Positions 1-8,483 of a stretch of 40,755 nt of DNA are shown here, one piece after another. Made by a program: the position numbers and the translations under genes. Under the pieces are notes generated by a model. It was given only the letters and a program-made list of their open reading frames with translations, was not told the DNA's origin and did no database searches. This DNA comes from Ignavibacteria bacterium (GTDB taxonomy: Bacteria > Bacteroidota > Ignavibacteria > Tepidaquicellales > OLB5). Location of the stretch: positions 1 through 40,755 of the forward strand of contig JABFSP010000224.1 in the NCBI GenBank assembly GCA_013140565.1, read 5' to 3'. Numbering within the stretch: the first letter of the stretch is position 1; the number at the start of each line of letters is the position of its first letter.

Positions 1-141
1 ATGTGAATTTTGAATCAAAGAAAAATGCTGTTAATCACTTAAATTATAGCCAGTATTTATGAAAAAAGTATCATGGAATGATACTCTTACACAAAATAGA
101 ATTATTATATTTACATCAGTTAATAAGCAAAAATAAAAATT

Positions 142-414
142 ATGACATTTTATAAAGGTTTTACAATTGAGGGTATGAATCATATTTTATGCGGATTTGA
201 TTTCGAGGCAAGGAAATCATACAGGGATTCAAACAGAAGTATTACAATTAGAGCAGGCTTCAAAAACATTGAAAATGTTAATGATACCTTCAAAGAAATG
301 CTTAAAATAGTTGACACAATAGAACCTAAGCTTCCAAAAGAGATTAATGTTACAAAATTGCTGAAAAATGAATCAATAGCCAAATTTAGGATCGAAACTG
401 ATATACTGGATTAA
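142..414 (+). CDS. hypothetical protein (90 aa)
   Basis: ORF with ATG, followed immediately by an intrinsic terminator. Confidence 0.55.
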   Translation: MTFYKGFTIEGMNHILCGFDFEARKSYRDSNRSITIRAGFKNIENVNDTFKEMLKIVDTIEPKLPKEINVTKLLKNESIAKFRIETDILD

Positions 415-438
415 AAAAGCCGGGTTTAACCGGCTTTT
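415..438. terminator. bidirectional intrinsic terminator
   Basis: AAAAGCCGG-GTTTAA-CCGGCTTTT perfect 9-bp stem with A/T flanks, between convergent ORFs. Confidence 0.85.
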
Positions 439-440
439 AT

Positions 441-800
441 TTAATACTTTTTCTTAGATTTCCGCAAGTAGTAACCGGCTTCACGCAGATCAGCTGTTGC
501 TGAAAAGTAATTCCAAACACTACCAATAAATCCAATTATTCCAGGGATGAACACCACAGGATTTATGTTTCCATCTTCTGTCTTGTCTACTGTCGCAATT
601 AATACACCAGTTGTAAGTGAGCCAACAAAACCAAAGAACCAGGCTTGACTAAAACCACCTGCAGCATCTTGCATTAATCTGCCAGCCATATCAATATTGT
701 ATTCCGCATCATTAAATCGTTTTTCAATCTTGGATGTATCCGTCTGAGCTATTGTGTTTGTTGTAAGAGTTAATGCTAAAACTAATAATAAAGTTTTCAT
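441..800 (-). CDS. exported/membrane hypothetical protein
   Basis: Internal start MKTLLLVLALTLTTNTIAQ gives a clear signal peptide; the longer ORF start at 917 is less likely. Confidence 0.6.
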   Translation of the reverse strand: MKTLLLVLALTLTTNTIAQTDTSKIEKRFNDAEYNIDMAGRLMQDAAGGFSQAWFFGFVGSLTTGVLIATVDKTEDGNINPVVFIPGIIGFIGSVWNYFSATADLREAGYYLRKSKKKY

Positions 801-1035
801 TTTGCCTCCATTTAAGTTATTGGGATATACAAATATAAGCATCTGAATGTATATTAAACACGGTATATAACCCTTGAGAGGCTTCAGGCAAATCAAGTAG
901 GATTTTATCACGGACAATAATTCAAAAACCGATGGTAAACAAGTTAGCTGAAATTGTGATTTTTTCTCGGAAAAATGCTTAAAACAGTTCGGAATAAACG
1001 TGTTTAATTAAAATTAAACAAAATTCGCTAAAAAC

Positions 1036-1175
1036 GGGTATTGTGGATACGGGATCCTATAGCGTATCTTTGTGCTCTACCAAACTCGCATACCATCCTC
1101 AAAAGTGGTATGAGCATGCTCAGGGTTTCGAAATTATCAAAAAAAGGGGAAAGGGTGAAGAAATTCACCCTTTTT
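1036..1175 (+). ncRNA. candidate terminator-ended small RNA
   Basis: Successive hairpins GATACG/CGTATC (1046-1068) and CATACCA/TGGTATG (1089-1112), then a strong terminator at 1150-1173; no convincing CDS. Confidence 0.4.
1150..1175 (+). terminator. intrinsic terminator
   Basis: AAAGGGTGAA-GAAA-TTCACCCTTT followed by TT; GNRA loop. Confidence 0.8.
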
Positions 1176-1189
1176 CTGTTAAAAGAAGT

Positions 1190-1264
1190 GCCCTCGTAGG
1201 AAAACAGGATCAAACCGCGAGTTTGGTAGACTTGAGCATGTGGGTTCGAATCCCACCGAGGGTA
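1190..1264 (+). tRNA. tRNA-Thr(GGT)-like, atypical D-arm
   Basis: Acceptor GCCCTCG/CGAGGGT (one G-U), anticodon arm CGAGT-TTGGTAG-ACTTG, T-arm GTGGG-TTCGAAT-CCCAC, discriminator A; D-stem pairs only about 2 bp; CCA not encoded. Confidence 0.6.
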
Positions 1265-1382
1265 CTACTTATATATTAAAAACAACATATCCTATTTGAA
1301 AGTTTTCGTAGAGTTGTTTGCCACGAATTATCCACGGATTTACCACAGACGTTAATACAAGTGTTTTCATAAGATAAATAAT

Positions 1383-1411
1383 AAAATAGCCAGTTGGAAA
1401 CTGGCTATTTT
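1383..1411. terminator. intrinsic terminator
   Basis: AAAATAGCCAGTT-GGA-AACTGGCTATTTT, 13-bp perfect stem, overlapping the end of the HEPN-like ORF. Confidence 0.8.
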
Positions 1412-1896
1412 AAAACATCTATATACTTAATTTCCTTTTGCACTAGCCCCGGACATCTCATTTTTATTCTGCTTTTTATGAGCTTTCCTGGATATTTTTG
1501 ATTCAGAAAATGAATTAGATTATCCAAGTTCTTGATTGCTTTCAGCAAATGTTTATCATAGGTGAAGAATGCTCTTGTTTCGGTTGTTTTAATTTTGTCA
1601 TTACATAGATACCTCGATCTCTTTGATAACATTAAGAGTTTTTTATAAGAAAGATAAACCTCCTCAGATAATTTGCATTTACTGTTACCATTAAAAGGAT
1701 TTAAACAATTATCGACATCAACATGAGACCTGTAGTGGTGATTTATCTGGGAGGCAATGTGCGCGTTGACAAAGTGAACTGCTATATAAAATGCAGTAGT
1801 AACTTGCCAATCATAACAGTTATCGAAACCATTAATTTTTTCTAAAAATAATAAATTATGATTGGATTGATTAACATGTTCGGTAAAGTCTGCCAT
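1405..1896 (-). CDS. HEPN-like domain protein
   Basis: N-terminal DWQVTTAFYIAVHFVNAHI plus Y..L..LS.RSRYL pattern typical of HEPN-like proteins. Confidence 0.5.
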   Translation of the reverse strand: MADFTEHVNQSNHNLLFLEKINGFDNCYDWQVTTAFYIAVHFVNAHIASQINHHYRSHVDVDNCLNPFNGNSKCKLSEEVYLSYKKLLMLSKRSRYLCNDKIKTTETRAFFTYDKHLLKAIKNLDNLIHFLNQKYPGKLIKSRIKMRCPGLVQKEIKYIDVLK

Positions 1897-1913
1897 TTAT
1901 TTGAAAGGGTTAT

Positions 1914-2420
1914 TTAGCTATTAATTACTGGTAAAATATCACTGTAATGTGGTGGCAAACTCAGCTCGTCGCTTTGTTCAACAATAGTAGAAGAGATATG
2001 AAACCCTTTACTGCAAAATTTAGCATTCACTTTTGCTTCTGCTAATAACAATGCATTTTCGCTGATTTCGTCATCATCTTTAATTTCAGCCCAAACTAAT
2101 ATTTTAGAGTTTGACAATCTAAATGCTAGTTTTAAAGCTGAATTAGTCAAAATCAAATTTAATACTTCTACAATATATGCTTTTGTAATTTCAGAAATAT
2201 AATATTTGAAAATAAACTCTCTATTGTAATTAATGAGCTTGGCTGCATCACCGGCCATAAGAGAGTCATAATAACTAATCTTATCTGGATCTGCTGTATT
2301 AGTTTTCAGGGCCAATTCGTCTACACGAATTCCATGAACGGTTTCTGCAATAAAGCTATTGAACCAGGCTTCTTTTGTAGTAAAGGCTGTTTTTGTAGTA
2401 TTTGTTTTTGTTTCGCTCAT
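1914..2420 (-). CDS. hypothetical protein co-directional with HEPN-like gene
   Basis: 168-aa ORF immediately upstream of the HEPN-like ORF; no family recognised. Confidence 0.6.
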   Translation of the reverse strand: MSETKTNTTKTAFTTKEAWFNSFIAETVHGIRVDELALKTNTADPDKISYYDSLMAGDAAKLINYNREFIFKYYISEITKAYIVEVLNLILTNSALKLAFRLSNSKILVWAEIKDDDEISENALLLAEAKVNAKFCSKGFHISSTIVEQSDELSLPPHYSDILPVINS

Positions 2421-2798
2421 TTTTGTAATAAATTATTCATTCCAAAAAAATGAATGTATTACTAAAGTTAATAAACAAATTTAAATCAAAATTTGTTCTT
2501 GTGAAATAACGATTCTATAGTAATTTTTGAGAATTGTATGGAAAAGGTAGATAATAGACATATTATCTTAATGTTTGGTACCCCTCTCCGTGATACAAAT
2601 ATAGGTAATTTTTTAAATATGTCAAATGAAATTACAACTTGTTACACCAAAAAGGCTAAAATTGTAAAATTTAGAGCTTTTTTATATCAATTTTTCAATA
2701 AAAATCCTTACAAAATAAAGTATGAGAAATCAATACCTAACTCTTTGTCTTGATTTCTCATTTATGCACTTCAAATTAAGCAATTTTGGGGCCATAAA

Positions 2799-2827
2799 AA
2801 AAGCCGGTGGTTCTAATTCCGGCTTTT
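2799..2827. terminator. intrinsic terminator downstream of endolysin/late operon
   Basis: AAAAGCCGG...CCGGCTTTT. Confidence 0.8.
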
Positions 2828-2866
2828 CTGTACTACTGGAGGCGATGCGACATGTCAGGAAGGATC

Positions 2867-3748
2867 TTATTTATACAACTGATGCCATTTACCTACAGCC
2901 CAAACCTGTGAAACAGGCCTGATACGTTTGAACACACCAAAACCCTCAGCACTTCCATCATTATTTGTATTACCCTCAATAGTGGTTACTATACCTTTAA
3001 CCAGATCAATACCTATTATAATAAATACATGCCTTGCATTGTTTCGGCTTGGGGAATAAATATATCCGAAATCACCAATTTCAATCTGACCTTTTTTAAC
3101 CGATTTAAACCCTGCATTTTTCTTTACTGCAAAGTTTACATTATCGGGTGTATATCCACTACAGGTCCATTTATAATCATGTTTGAGCTGCTTTAAGAGC
3201 CAATTCATAAAGAACTGGCACCACGGAGCACCTGTAGATATTGCACCGCAACTTCCGATCCTTTGATATTCATTTACTCTTTTACCGCCATTGTTATGTG
3301 GTTTCTCTTCAACAGTACCGATTTCAGCCTTTGCGAACTTAATGACTTGAGTAATGAAATCAACTTCACCTGCAGCAACAGGTTCCGGATCCTGAATAGG
3401 AAATGTATCCGGTTTAATATTTACTTTGTACCATTCAACAAGCTCTTCATAATGATTAAGAACATACCAATCAGAATAATTGAATACGCCATCAATGGCA
3501 AAAGGATAATTGTTTTTGATATCATCCGGTATCGGCAGCTGATACAAAGTTACTGCATCCTGCACTTTGGTTTGAAATGATTCCAAACATTCCTGCGTGA
3601 CTTCACCGAAATAATCTGAATCATCCAATTCACGGACCTTTCCATCTAGGAAACAGGTACCATAACCAAGTTGAATTAACCTGGCTTTCATAGAACCAAC
3701 TTCGGGCATTGTATCACCCAGTTTTAAATCATATTTAAAAGGTAACAT
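2867..3748 (-). CDS. endolysin (peptidoglycan-binding + CHAP-like amidase)
   Basis: MLPFKYDLKLGDTMPEVGSMKARLIQLGYG (PG-binding-like) and GAPWCQFFMNW ... GDFGYIY...HVFIIIGID...IEGNTN (CHAP-like Cys/His layout); ORF caller start at 3811 probably too far upstream. Confidence 0.8.
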   Translation of the reverse strand: MLPFKYDLKLGDTMPEVGSMKARLIQLGYGTCFLDGKVRELDDSDYFGEVTQECLESFQTKVQDAVTLYQLPIPDDIKNNYPFAIDGVFNYSDWYVLNHYEELVEWYKVNIKPDTFPIQDPEPVAAGEVDFITQVIKFAKAEIGTVEEKPHNNGGKRVNEYQRIGSCGAISTGAPWCQFFMNWLLKQLKHDYKWTCSGYTPDNVNFAVKKNAGFKSVKKGQIEIGDFGYIYSPSRNNARHVFIIIGIDLVKGIVTTIEGNTNNDGSAEGFGVFKRIRPVSQVWAVGKWHQLYK

Positions 3749-3752
3749 AGTC

Positions 3753-4160
3753 TTATTTTTTAATGAATAGTTTATAAATGAAGTATGAAATAACTGTAAT
3801 TGCTGAACCACCTGCAGCGAACCAATACCAATCCGGATTAGCTTTAATTATCACCTTTGGCATCGCCTGTTCAAGCTTTAGAGCCTCCTGAATCTCAAGG
3901 ATCGATTTTTCAAGCCGGGTAATTGTGTAATTATAATTTGATTTATCCTGCAGACGTGTTTCTTTTTCCTTGTAATAAGCAGCCTTGAATGCATTTAACT
4001 CCACGCGTGCAATTTCAAAACCCTGAATTTGCTGGTCAGTGATGCAATGACAAGTATCACCAGCCTGTGTTAGGCTGTTTGTTTGCTCCTGCGATTGAAT
4101 CAGCCCAGGAAAGGATAGAAACAATACGCTTATTATCAGGCTTAGTTTTAATGATTTCAT
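3753..4160 (-). CDS. spanin-like protein: signal peptide, coiled-coil region, C-terminal TM
   Basis: MKSLKLSLIISVLFLSFPGLIQSQ; C-terminal WYWFAAGGSAITVISYFIYKLFIKK; overlaps the next ORF out of frame; sits in the lysis cassette. Confidence 0.5.
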   Translation of the reverse strand: MKSLKLSLIISVLFLSFPGLIQSQEQTNSLTQAGDTCHCITDQQIQGFEIARVELNAFKAAYYKEKETRLQDKSNYNYTITRLEKSILEIQEALKLEQAMPKVIIKANPDWYWFAAGGSAITVISYFIYKLFIKK

Positions 4161-4419
4161 TTTTGCTTTTGGTTGAATTGTTAAAAATGTTTTGAATTGT
4201 GACATTATGCACTGAGTCCCGTTGAGAAATTGCCAGCATAGAATCCAATGCGACCTTTTGAAGTGAATCGCTTTTATTCAAATGCTGAATAACAAGTTCC
4301 TTCAGCTTTGATGTTTCCTGTTCCTGCGGATCCTTATTGCAGGAATTTACAGTGAAAGCCGTTGCAATTATGGCAATTACAACGACCCCCAACAAAATAT
4401 AAAATTGAGTGTTATTCAT
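4057..4419 (-). CDS. spanin-like small membrane protein or lipoprotein
   Basis: N-terminal TM MNNTQFYILLGVVVIAIIATAFTVNSCNKD with possible lipobox VNSC; overlaps 3753-4160 by about 104 nt in another frame. Confidence 0.5.
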   Translation of the reverse strand: MNNTQFYILLGVVVIAIIATAFTVNSCNKDPQEQETSKLKELVIQHLNKSDSLQKVALDSMLAISQRDSVHNVTIQNIFNNSTKSKNEIIKTKPDNKRIVSILSWADSIAGANKQPNTGW

Positions 4420-4811
4420 GGTTTTGGCTCCGGCTCTTTTACAGTTGTTGTTTTCGTTACTTCATTGGTAACTTCTACACCATCTTCTTTTTTTGTGGTT
4501 TTGAAGTATGTACCAATCTCACTGATAACTTTTCCGGTACCTGCTGACATCAGTTTTTGGAATATCTTATATGCCCCATAACCCAAAACCATAAATACAA
4601 TGAACTGAATAGAATCACCAACCCATGATTTAGCCGGTTCGATATGGATGAATAATTCAGTAGCAAACCAGAATATCGAAACTAAAATTAGATTAAAAGC
4701 AGCGAATTTCTTATCGATAGCAACTTTTTTAACTAACCAAGCTTCTAGAATTCCCAGTAACCACCCGGCAAAAATGAACTCATTTAAACTCCAAGCCATG
4801 TGTTCAATCAT
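4416..4811 (-). CDS. multi-TM protein, holin-like
   Basis: Several hydrophobic segments, charged C-tail, adjacent to endolysin/spanin-like genes. Confidence 0.5.
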   Translation of the reverse strand: MIEHMAWSLNEFIFAGWLLGILEAWLVKKVAIDKKFAAFNLILVSIFWFATELFIHIEPAKSWVGDSIQFIVFMVLGYGAYKIFQKLMSAGTGKVISEIGTYFKTTKKEDGVEVTNEVTKTTTVKEPEPKP

Positions 4812-4822
4812 TTTAACCCCCT

Positions 4823-5062
4823 TTATTTTTTATGTAAAAACTTATCTTCATTTAAGAGCTCTTTCAATTTAGTATCACGGTACCTTGCATACCCGTTCTG
4901 AAAACTCTTTTCAAGTGCGTAATCTGTAGATTCCCATTTAAATTCAAGCAATTTCAAACGCCTCAAAATTTTATTTATTTGAGCAAGTATCAAAGTTGCT
5001 AAAACAATAAATAACCATTTTGCAATTTCAGTAACAACCGGACTTTTAAAAAATTCTTCCAT
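4823..5062 (-). CDS. small single-TM protein, holin-like
   Basis: 79 aa; EIAKWLFIVLATLILAQI TM. Confidence 0.45.
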   Translation of the reverse strand: MEEFFKSPVVTEIAKWLFIVLATLILAQINKILRRLKLLEFKWESTDYALEKSFQNGYARYRDTKLKELLNEDKFLHKK

Positions 5063-5520
5063 TAAAATATTATCGTTATTATTATTGAAATAAGTATTCC
5101 TAGCAATGCACTTACATTAAACTTAGCAACTGTAAAACCATTTTTAAAAACGAAATGACCACTGAACCAAATAGGGGTTAACCAAAAAGGATCCTCATTG
5201 TTGGTTTCCAGCCGCTTTATGTTTTGCTCCTGACCATTGAATATGTAATACAGCCTATCCAACAGCATGAAGTAATGACAGATCAGGCAAGCTACAACAC
5301 ACCAGAAACCACCGAAAATGAATACTGCCGTTAATCCACCCAGCTCTACAGCTTTCTGAAATATCCTGTAGCGAATTGGAACGTCTCTATCGAACCATTT
5401 ATATGATTTGAACAGCCAATTGAAATATCCCTTTTCACCCCGGCCATAGAAATAGCTGTCAAAGCCTGAAGTAAAAAGCACGTATACTGCGATTGAAATT
5501 ATTTGTTTTAGATTTTCCAT
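5062..5520 (-). CDS. membrane protein
   Basis: Hydrophobic segments; start/stop overlap with previous ORF. Confidence 0.55.
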   Translation of the reverse strand: MENLKQIISIAVYVLFTSGFDSYFYGRGEKGYFNWLFKSYKWFDRDVPIRYRIFQKAVELGGLTAVFIFGGFWCVVACLICHYFMLLDRLYYIFNGQEQNIKRLETNNEDPFWLTPIWFSGHFVFKNGFTVAKFNVSALLGILISIIITIIF

Positions 5521-5540
5521 TTTGGATTCAATAGTTAATT

Positions 5541-6446
5541 TTATGGTGTATATCCCGGAACTAAATATTCAGTACCGTTTTCATCTTTTATTAAGAACCA
5601 TTTATTAGGTATAGAAAGATAAGTGGCTTCTGTTGTACCTATATAGCTTGATACTCCCAAACTTGCAGATGGAGTATTTACATATGAGGCTGAATTAATC
5701 CAAATGTTATCTGTTTTTATACCTCCATCACCACGCAGAGCAGTTAAATAACTTCCTTCTATTAGATTAATTTCTTCGCCTACTACATCACTGTTTATTC
5801 TAAGTCTTTGCGTTCCGTCTGAAGTAAATACAATCTGACCTGAATTGGGAGCGGTTATATGAGTATTTTCATCATCCTGCCAAGAATAACCGTTTCCAAT
5901 TGTACCGTTATTGTTATAGCCCATAACCAGCCCGGTCCCATCCCCAAGATACATTGCAGTTTGCTGAATCTTAATAGCATCTGCACTATCAGCTTGAATT
6001 AATAGAGTACCAGAAATGCTGTTAATTGTATCAACTGCGGCTTGCCTTAAAACTGTTATTCCTGTAAATGTATTTGAACTATCCTTATACGCATAACCAC
6101 TCAGATTTGGAGAGTAATAAACTGTATCAGCTGATACATCGTAGCTTATAAGCAATCTTACGGTGGCTGTATCTTTGCCATAAAATACATTTCTATTTAC
6201 GGCATATGAATAAAAACCATTTTCACCAACAGTGATTTGCCACAAAGATGTATCAATGGATGTGTAGTCGTATGTTAATGGTATCCTTAAGCTTCCTGCA
6301 GCAACACCGTTATACACGGTCCTGTTTACAAGTTCCTCATAAAATCCGCTTTTACTCTTAACAAGAGAAAAATTGACCGTATCAAGTGTTTGCCCAAATG
6401 CTTCTAAGCTAATGATTGAAAGAATTAAAATGATTATTTTTTTCAT
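5541..6446 (-). CDS. tail-fibre-like protein with Sec signal peptide
   Basis: Internal start MKKIIILILSIISLEAFGQ; beta-rich body in tail-fibre position. Confidence 0.55.
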   Translation of the reverse strand: MKKIIILILSIISLEAFGQTLDTVNFSLVKSKSGFYEELVNRTVYNGVAAGSLRIPLTYDYTSIDTSLWQITVGENGFYSYAVNRNVFYGKDTATVRLLISYDVSADTVYYSPNLSGYAYKDSSNTFTGITVLRQAAVDTINSISGTLLIQADSADAIKIQQTAMYLGDGTGLVMGYNNNGTIGNGYSWQDDENTHITAPNSGQIVFTSDGTQRLRINSDVVGEEINLIEGSYLTALRGDGGIKTDNIWINSASYVNTPSASLGVSSYIGTTEATYLSIPNKWFLIKDENGTEYLVPGYTP

Positions 6447-6454
6447 AATGTTAT

Positions 6455-7747
6455 TTAATAAATATTTATAGCGGTGGTTTGGGTTTTCCAAACCTCGTGA
6501 ATTAGTGAACTGCCTGTCTGGTGATTATGTGCCATTAAGTAAACCGGGTTATTAGTTCCTTGCCTGTAGAATAAACAAGTAACCGTGACCGTCATAGCTC
6601 CACCTGAAGTGACCAGTGATTCATAGCGGTGTGTTACGGTTTGAGTTGCTAGTCTTGATGAACCAGGCAAGGATCCATCATCAAGTTCAACTGTTATGCT
6701 ATCTGTAGATGCACCATTGAAGTCAACAAAATTCACAGTGAATACACTTGTAATCATGTACAAGCCCGGCCTTGGAAGTGTTAGAGTATCCATAATTGCA
6801 GGTGAGGTTGTCAAAGCTCTCAGATCTTCAAGCTCTTTGAAATAGCCATTATTCACGTTGTAATATTCCAATTCTGAAACGACCGTTCCATTAGTTATTC
6901 TCTGATATTTCCCCTTTGAACCTAAACTATCCCAAATAGGATTTTTATAATTTGGAATTACGTCAGTAAAAGTCTTTCTGTAATTATTTTCACTTGCATC
7001 TGTGGAATCATAATAAACTGTAACTGCCTCATGAAAAGCGGTACTATCCTGAGTTGAACCAACCCCAAGTCCGATGGTTTCATCGTAAGTAATTTCATTT
7101 ATATTAACAGGAATTGGAGGAGTTGTATTATTATAGCCTACCCACTTATAACCGGGTAATAATCTCATTTTGAATCCGTTAATCCACCATTTTTTTTCAC
7201 CATAAATACTATCTCCAAAAGCGCGGGATATTAAACCATTATTACTCCATGCTGAATAATCCGTAACCCATGGGGAGCCTGAAAATATATATGGTTTATT
7301 CCATGTTTCAGTACCATCAAGTTTCAACCAGTCACCTGATGAAATTGTTTTGTTTCCGCTAATTCCCGTTACTGAACCTACTTTTAAAATATAATTTCCA
7401 AGCTGAGTTGTAAGCAAACTGGTTATCCACGGAACAATATCACCTACATATAAACCGTTTGTTCCACCCCACCATGTCTGTTCAACCCCTGAAAAAAAGA
7501 ACTTTGCTTTTTCAAATGTTGTAAAACCATTTACAATATAATTTCCAGCCGTTCCCGTTTCAGTTACAGTTAATCCACTGATAACATCACCGCCGCCAAA
7601 AGGTGAACGTCTGAATGTTATGTTTGCAGCCTGACCTGTATGTGGCAAACCTTCAGCTGTTACAAGTCTTAAAGGAACACTTTCATACTGCGAATAAGCA
7701 GTTGAACAAAGTAAAAATAAAGCAAATGCAAAAAATAATTTTTTCAT
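6455..7747 (-). CDS. tail-fibre-like protein with Sec signal peptide
   Basis: MKKLFFAFALFLLCSTAYSQ leader; beta-rich, Gly/Thr-rich body; downstream of tail genes. Confidence 0.6.
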   Translation of the reverse strand: MKKLFFAFALFLLCSTAYSQYESVPLRLVTAEGLPHTGQAANITFRRSPFGGGDVISGLTVTETGTAGNYIVNGFTTFEKAKFFFSGVEQTWWGGTNGLYVGDIVPWITSLLTTQLGNYILKVGSVTGISGNKTISSGDWLKLDGTETWNKPYIFSGSPWVTDYSAWSNNGLISRAFGDSIYGEKKWWINGFKMRLLPGYKWVGYNNTTPPIPVNINEITYDETIGLGVGSTQDSTAFHEAVTVYYDSTDASENNYRKTFTDVIPNYKNPIWDSLGSKGKYQRITNGTVVSELEYYNVNNGYFKELEDLRALTTSPAIMDTLTLPRPGLYMITSVFTVNFVDFNGASTDSITVELDDGSLPGSSRLATQTVTHRYESLVTSGGAMTVTVTCLFYRQGTNNPVYLMAHNHQTGSSLIHEVWKTQTTAINIY

Positions 7748-7759
7748 ATTGATTATAAT

Positions 7760-8290
7760 TTAAGTTTGAACTTGACCTTCAAATGGCGTGCCTGTACCAC
7801 CACCCGGCAATGTAACACCGGGTGCAAGTGGCTTAATGAAATTTAAAAGCTTATAGGTTCTATTGGATTTGTAAAATAGCTTAAGCCCCTCATACGCATC
7901 ATCACCAAATAATAATTTCAGAGTTATTTCATCAGTCACTGGCAATACATCAAGTACGAATGAACTATCATCATTCCTTGCCTGCAATCTTAACTTCATA
8001 TCAACATTAGTCATTTTATCTTCTATATCACCGGCATCAAATATCGTATCCACATCCCCGTAAGATGAATAATCCAATGCAAAGAATATTTGCCATCCTA
8101 TATGTTCCCGTTCCCAAAGGATCATCTTATCATCCAGATCATAAGTTTGAAATTGCTGTTCAATAAATGCCCGTTTCCAGGTAATCATAAAGGTATCAGG
8201 AAACTTAGTATAGTCTAGTAATTTGACTTCCTGACCACTCTCATCGCTATACAATGTGAATTTATGCTTACCTTTAGATAGTAAAATCAT
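7760..8290 (-). CDS. tail-associated hypothetical protein
   Basis: 176-aa ORF between distal tail and fibre genes. Confidence 0.6.
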   Translation of the reverse strand: MILLSKGKHKFTLYSDESGQEVKLLDYTKFPDTFMITWKRAFIEQQFQTYDLDDKMILWEREHIGWQIFFALDYSSYGDVDTIFDAGDIEDKMTNVDMKLRLQARNDDSSFVLDVLPVTDEITLKLLFGDDAYEGLKLFYKSNRTYKLLNFIKPLAPGVTLPGGGTGTPFEGQVQT

Positions 8291-8329
8291 TTGATTTTGT
8301 GCGATTTTTGAACATTATTGAAAAATTGT

Positions 8330-8360
8330 TTGACAAACCCAAATAAAACACTTATTTTTG
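8330..8360 (+). promoter_or_regulatory. promoter of plus-strand cassette
   Basis: TTGACA (8330-8335)-N17-TATTTT (8353-8358); also fits the Bacteroidota-type TTTG-N20-TAnnTTTG. Confidence 0.65.
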
Positions 8361-8363
8361 ATA

Positions 8364-8466
8364 TGTATGATACCGAACTTCCAAAGAATATTGAAACTTG
8401 AGCCTCAAAGTTTTTAGCAAGCATACCTAACGGTATCATACAAACTTGCTGCTAATTGCGAGGCTC
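8364..8466 (+). promoter_or_regulatory. structured 5' leader of plus-strand cassette
   Basis: TGTATGATACCG (8364-8375) complementary to CGGTATCATACA (8431-8442); competing stems GAGCCTC/GAGGCTC, AGCAAG/CTTGCT and ATACC/GGTAT. Confidence 0.5.
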
Positions 8467-8483
8467 TGTTTAATTTTATATTT

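Noticed and set aside
1028-1279. ORFs 1028-1213 (-) and 1043-1279 (+)
   Set aside because: They run through the hairpins, the terminator and the tRNA-like gene; translations look non-coding.
2538-2922. Small plus ORFs 2538-2753 and 2722-2922
   Set aside because: Low-complexity translation, overlap inverted repeat/terminator and endolysin antisense; no start-site support.
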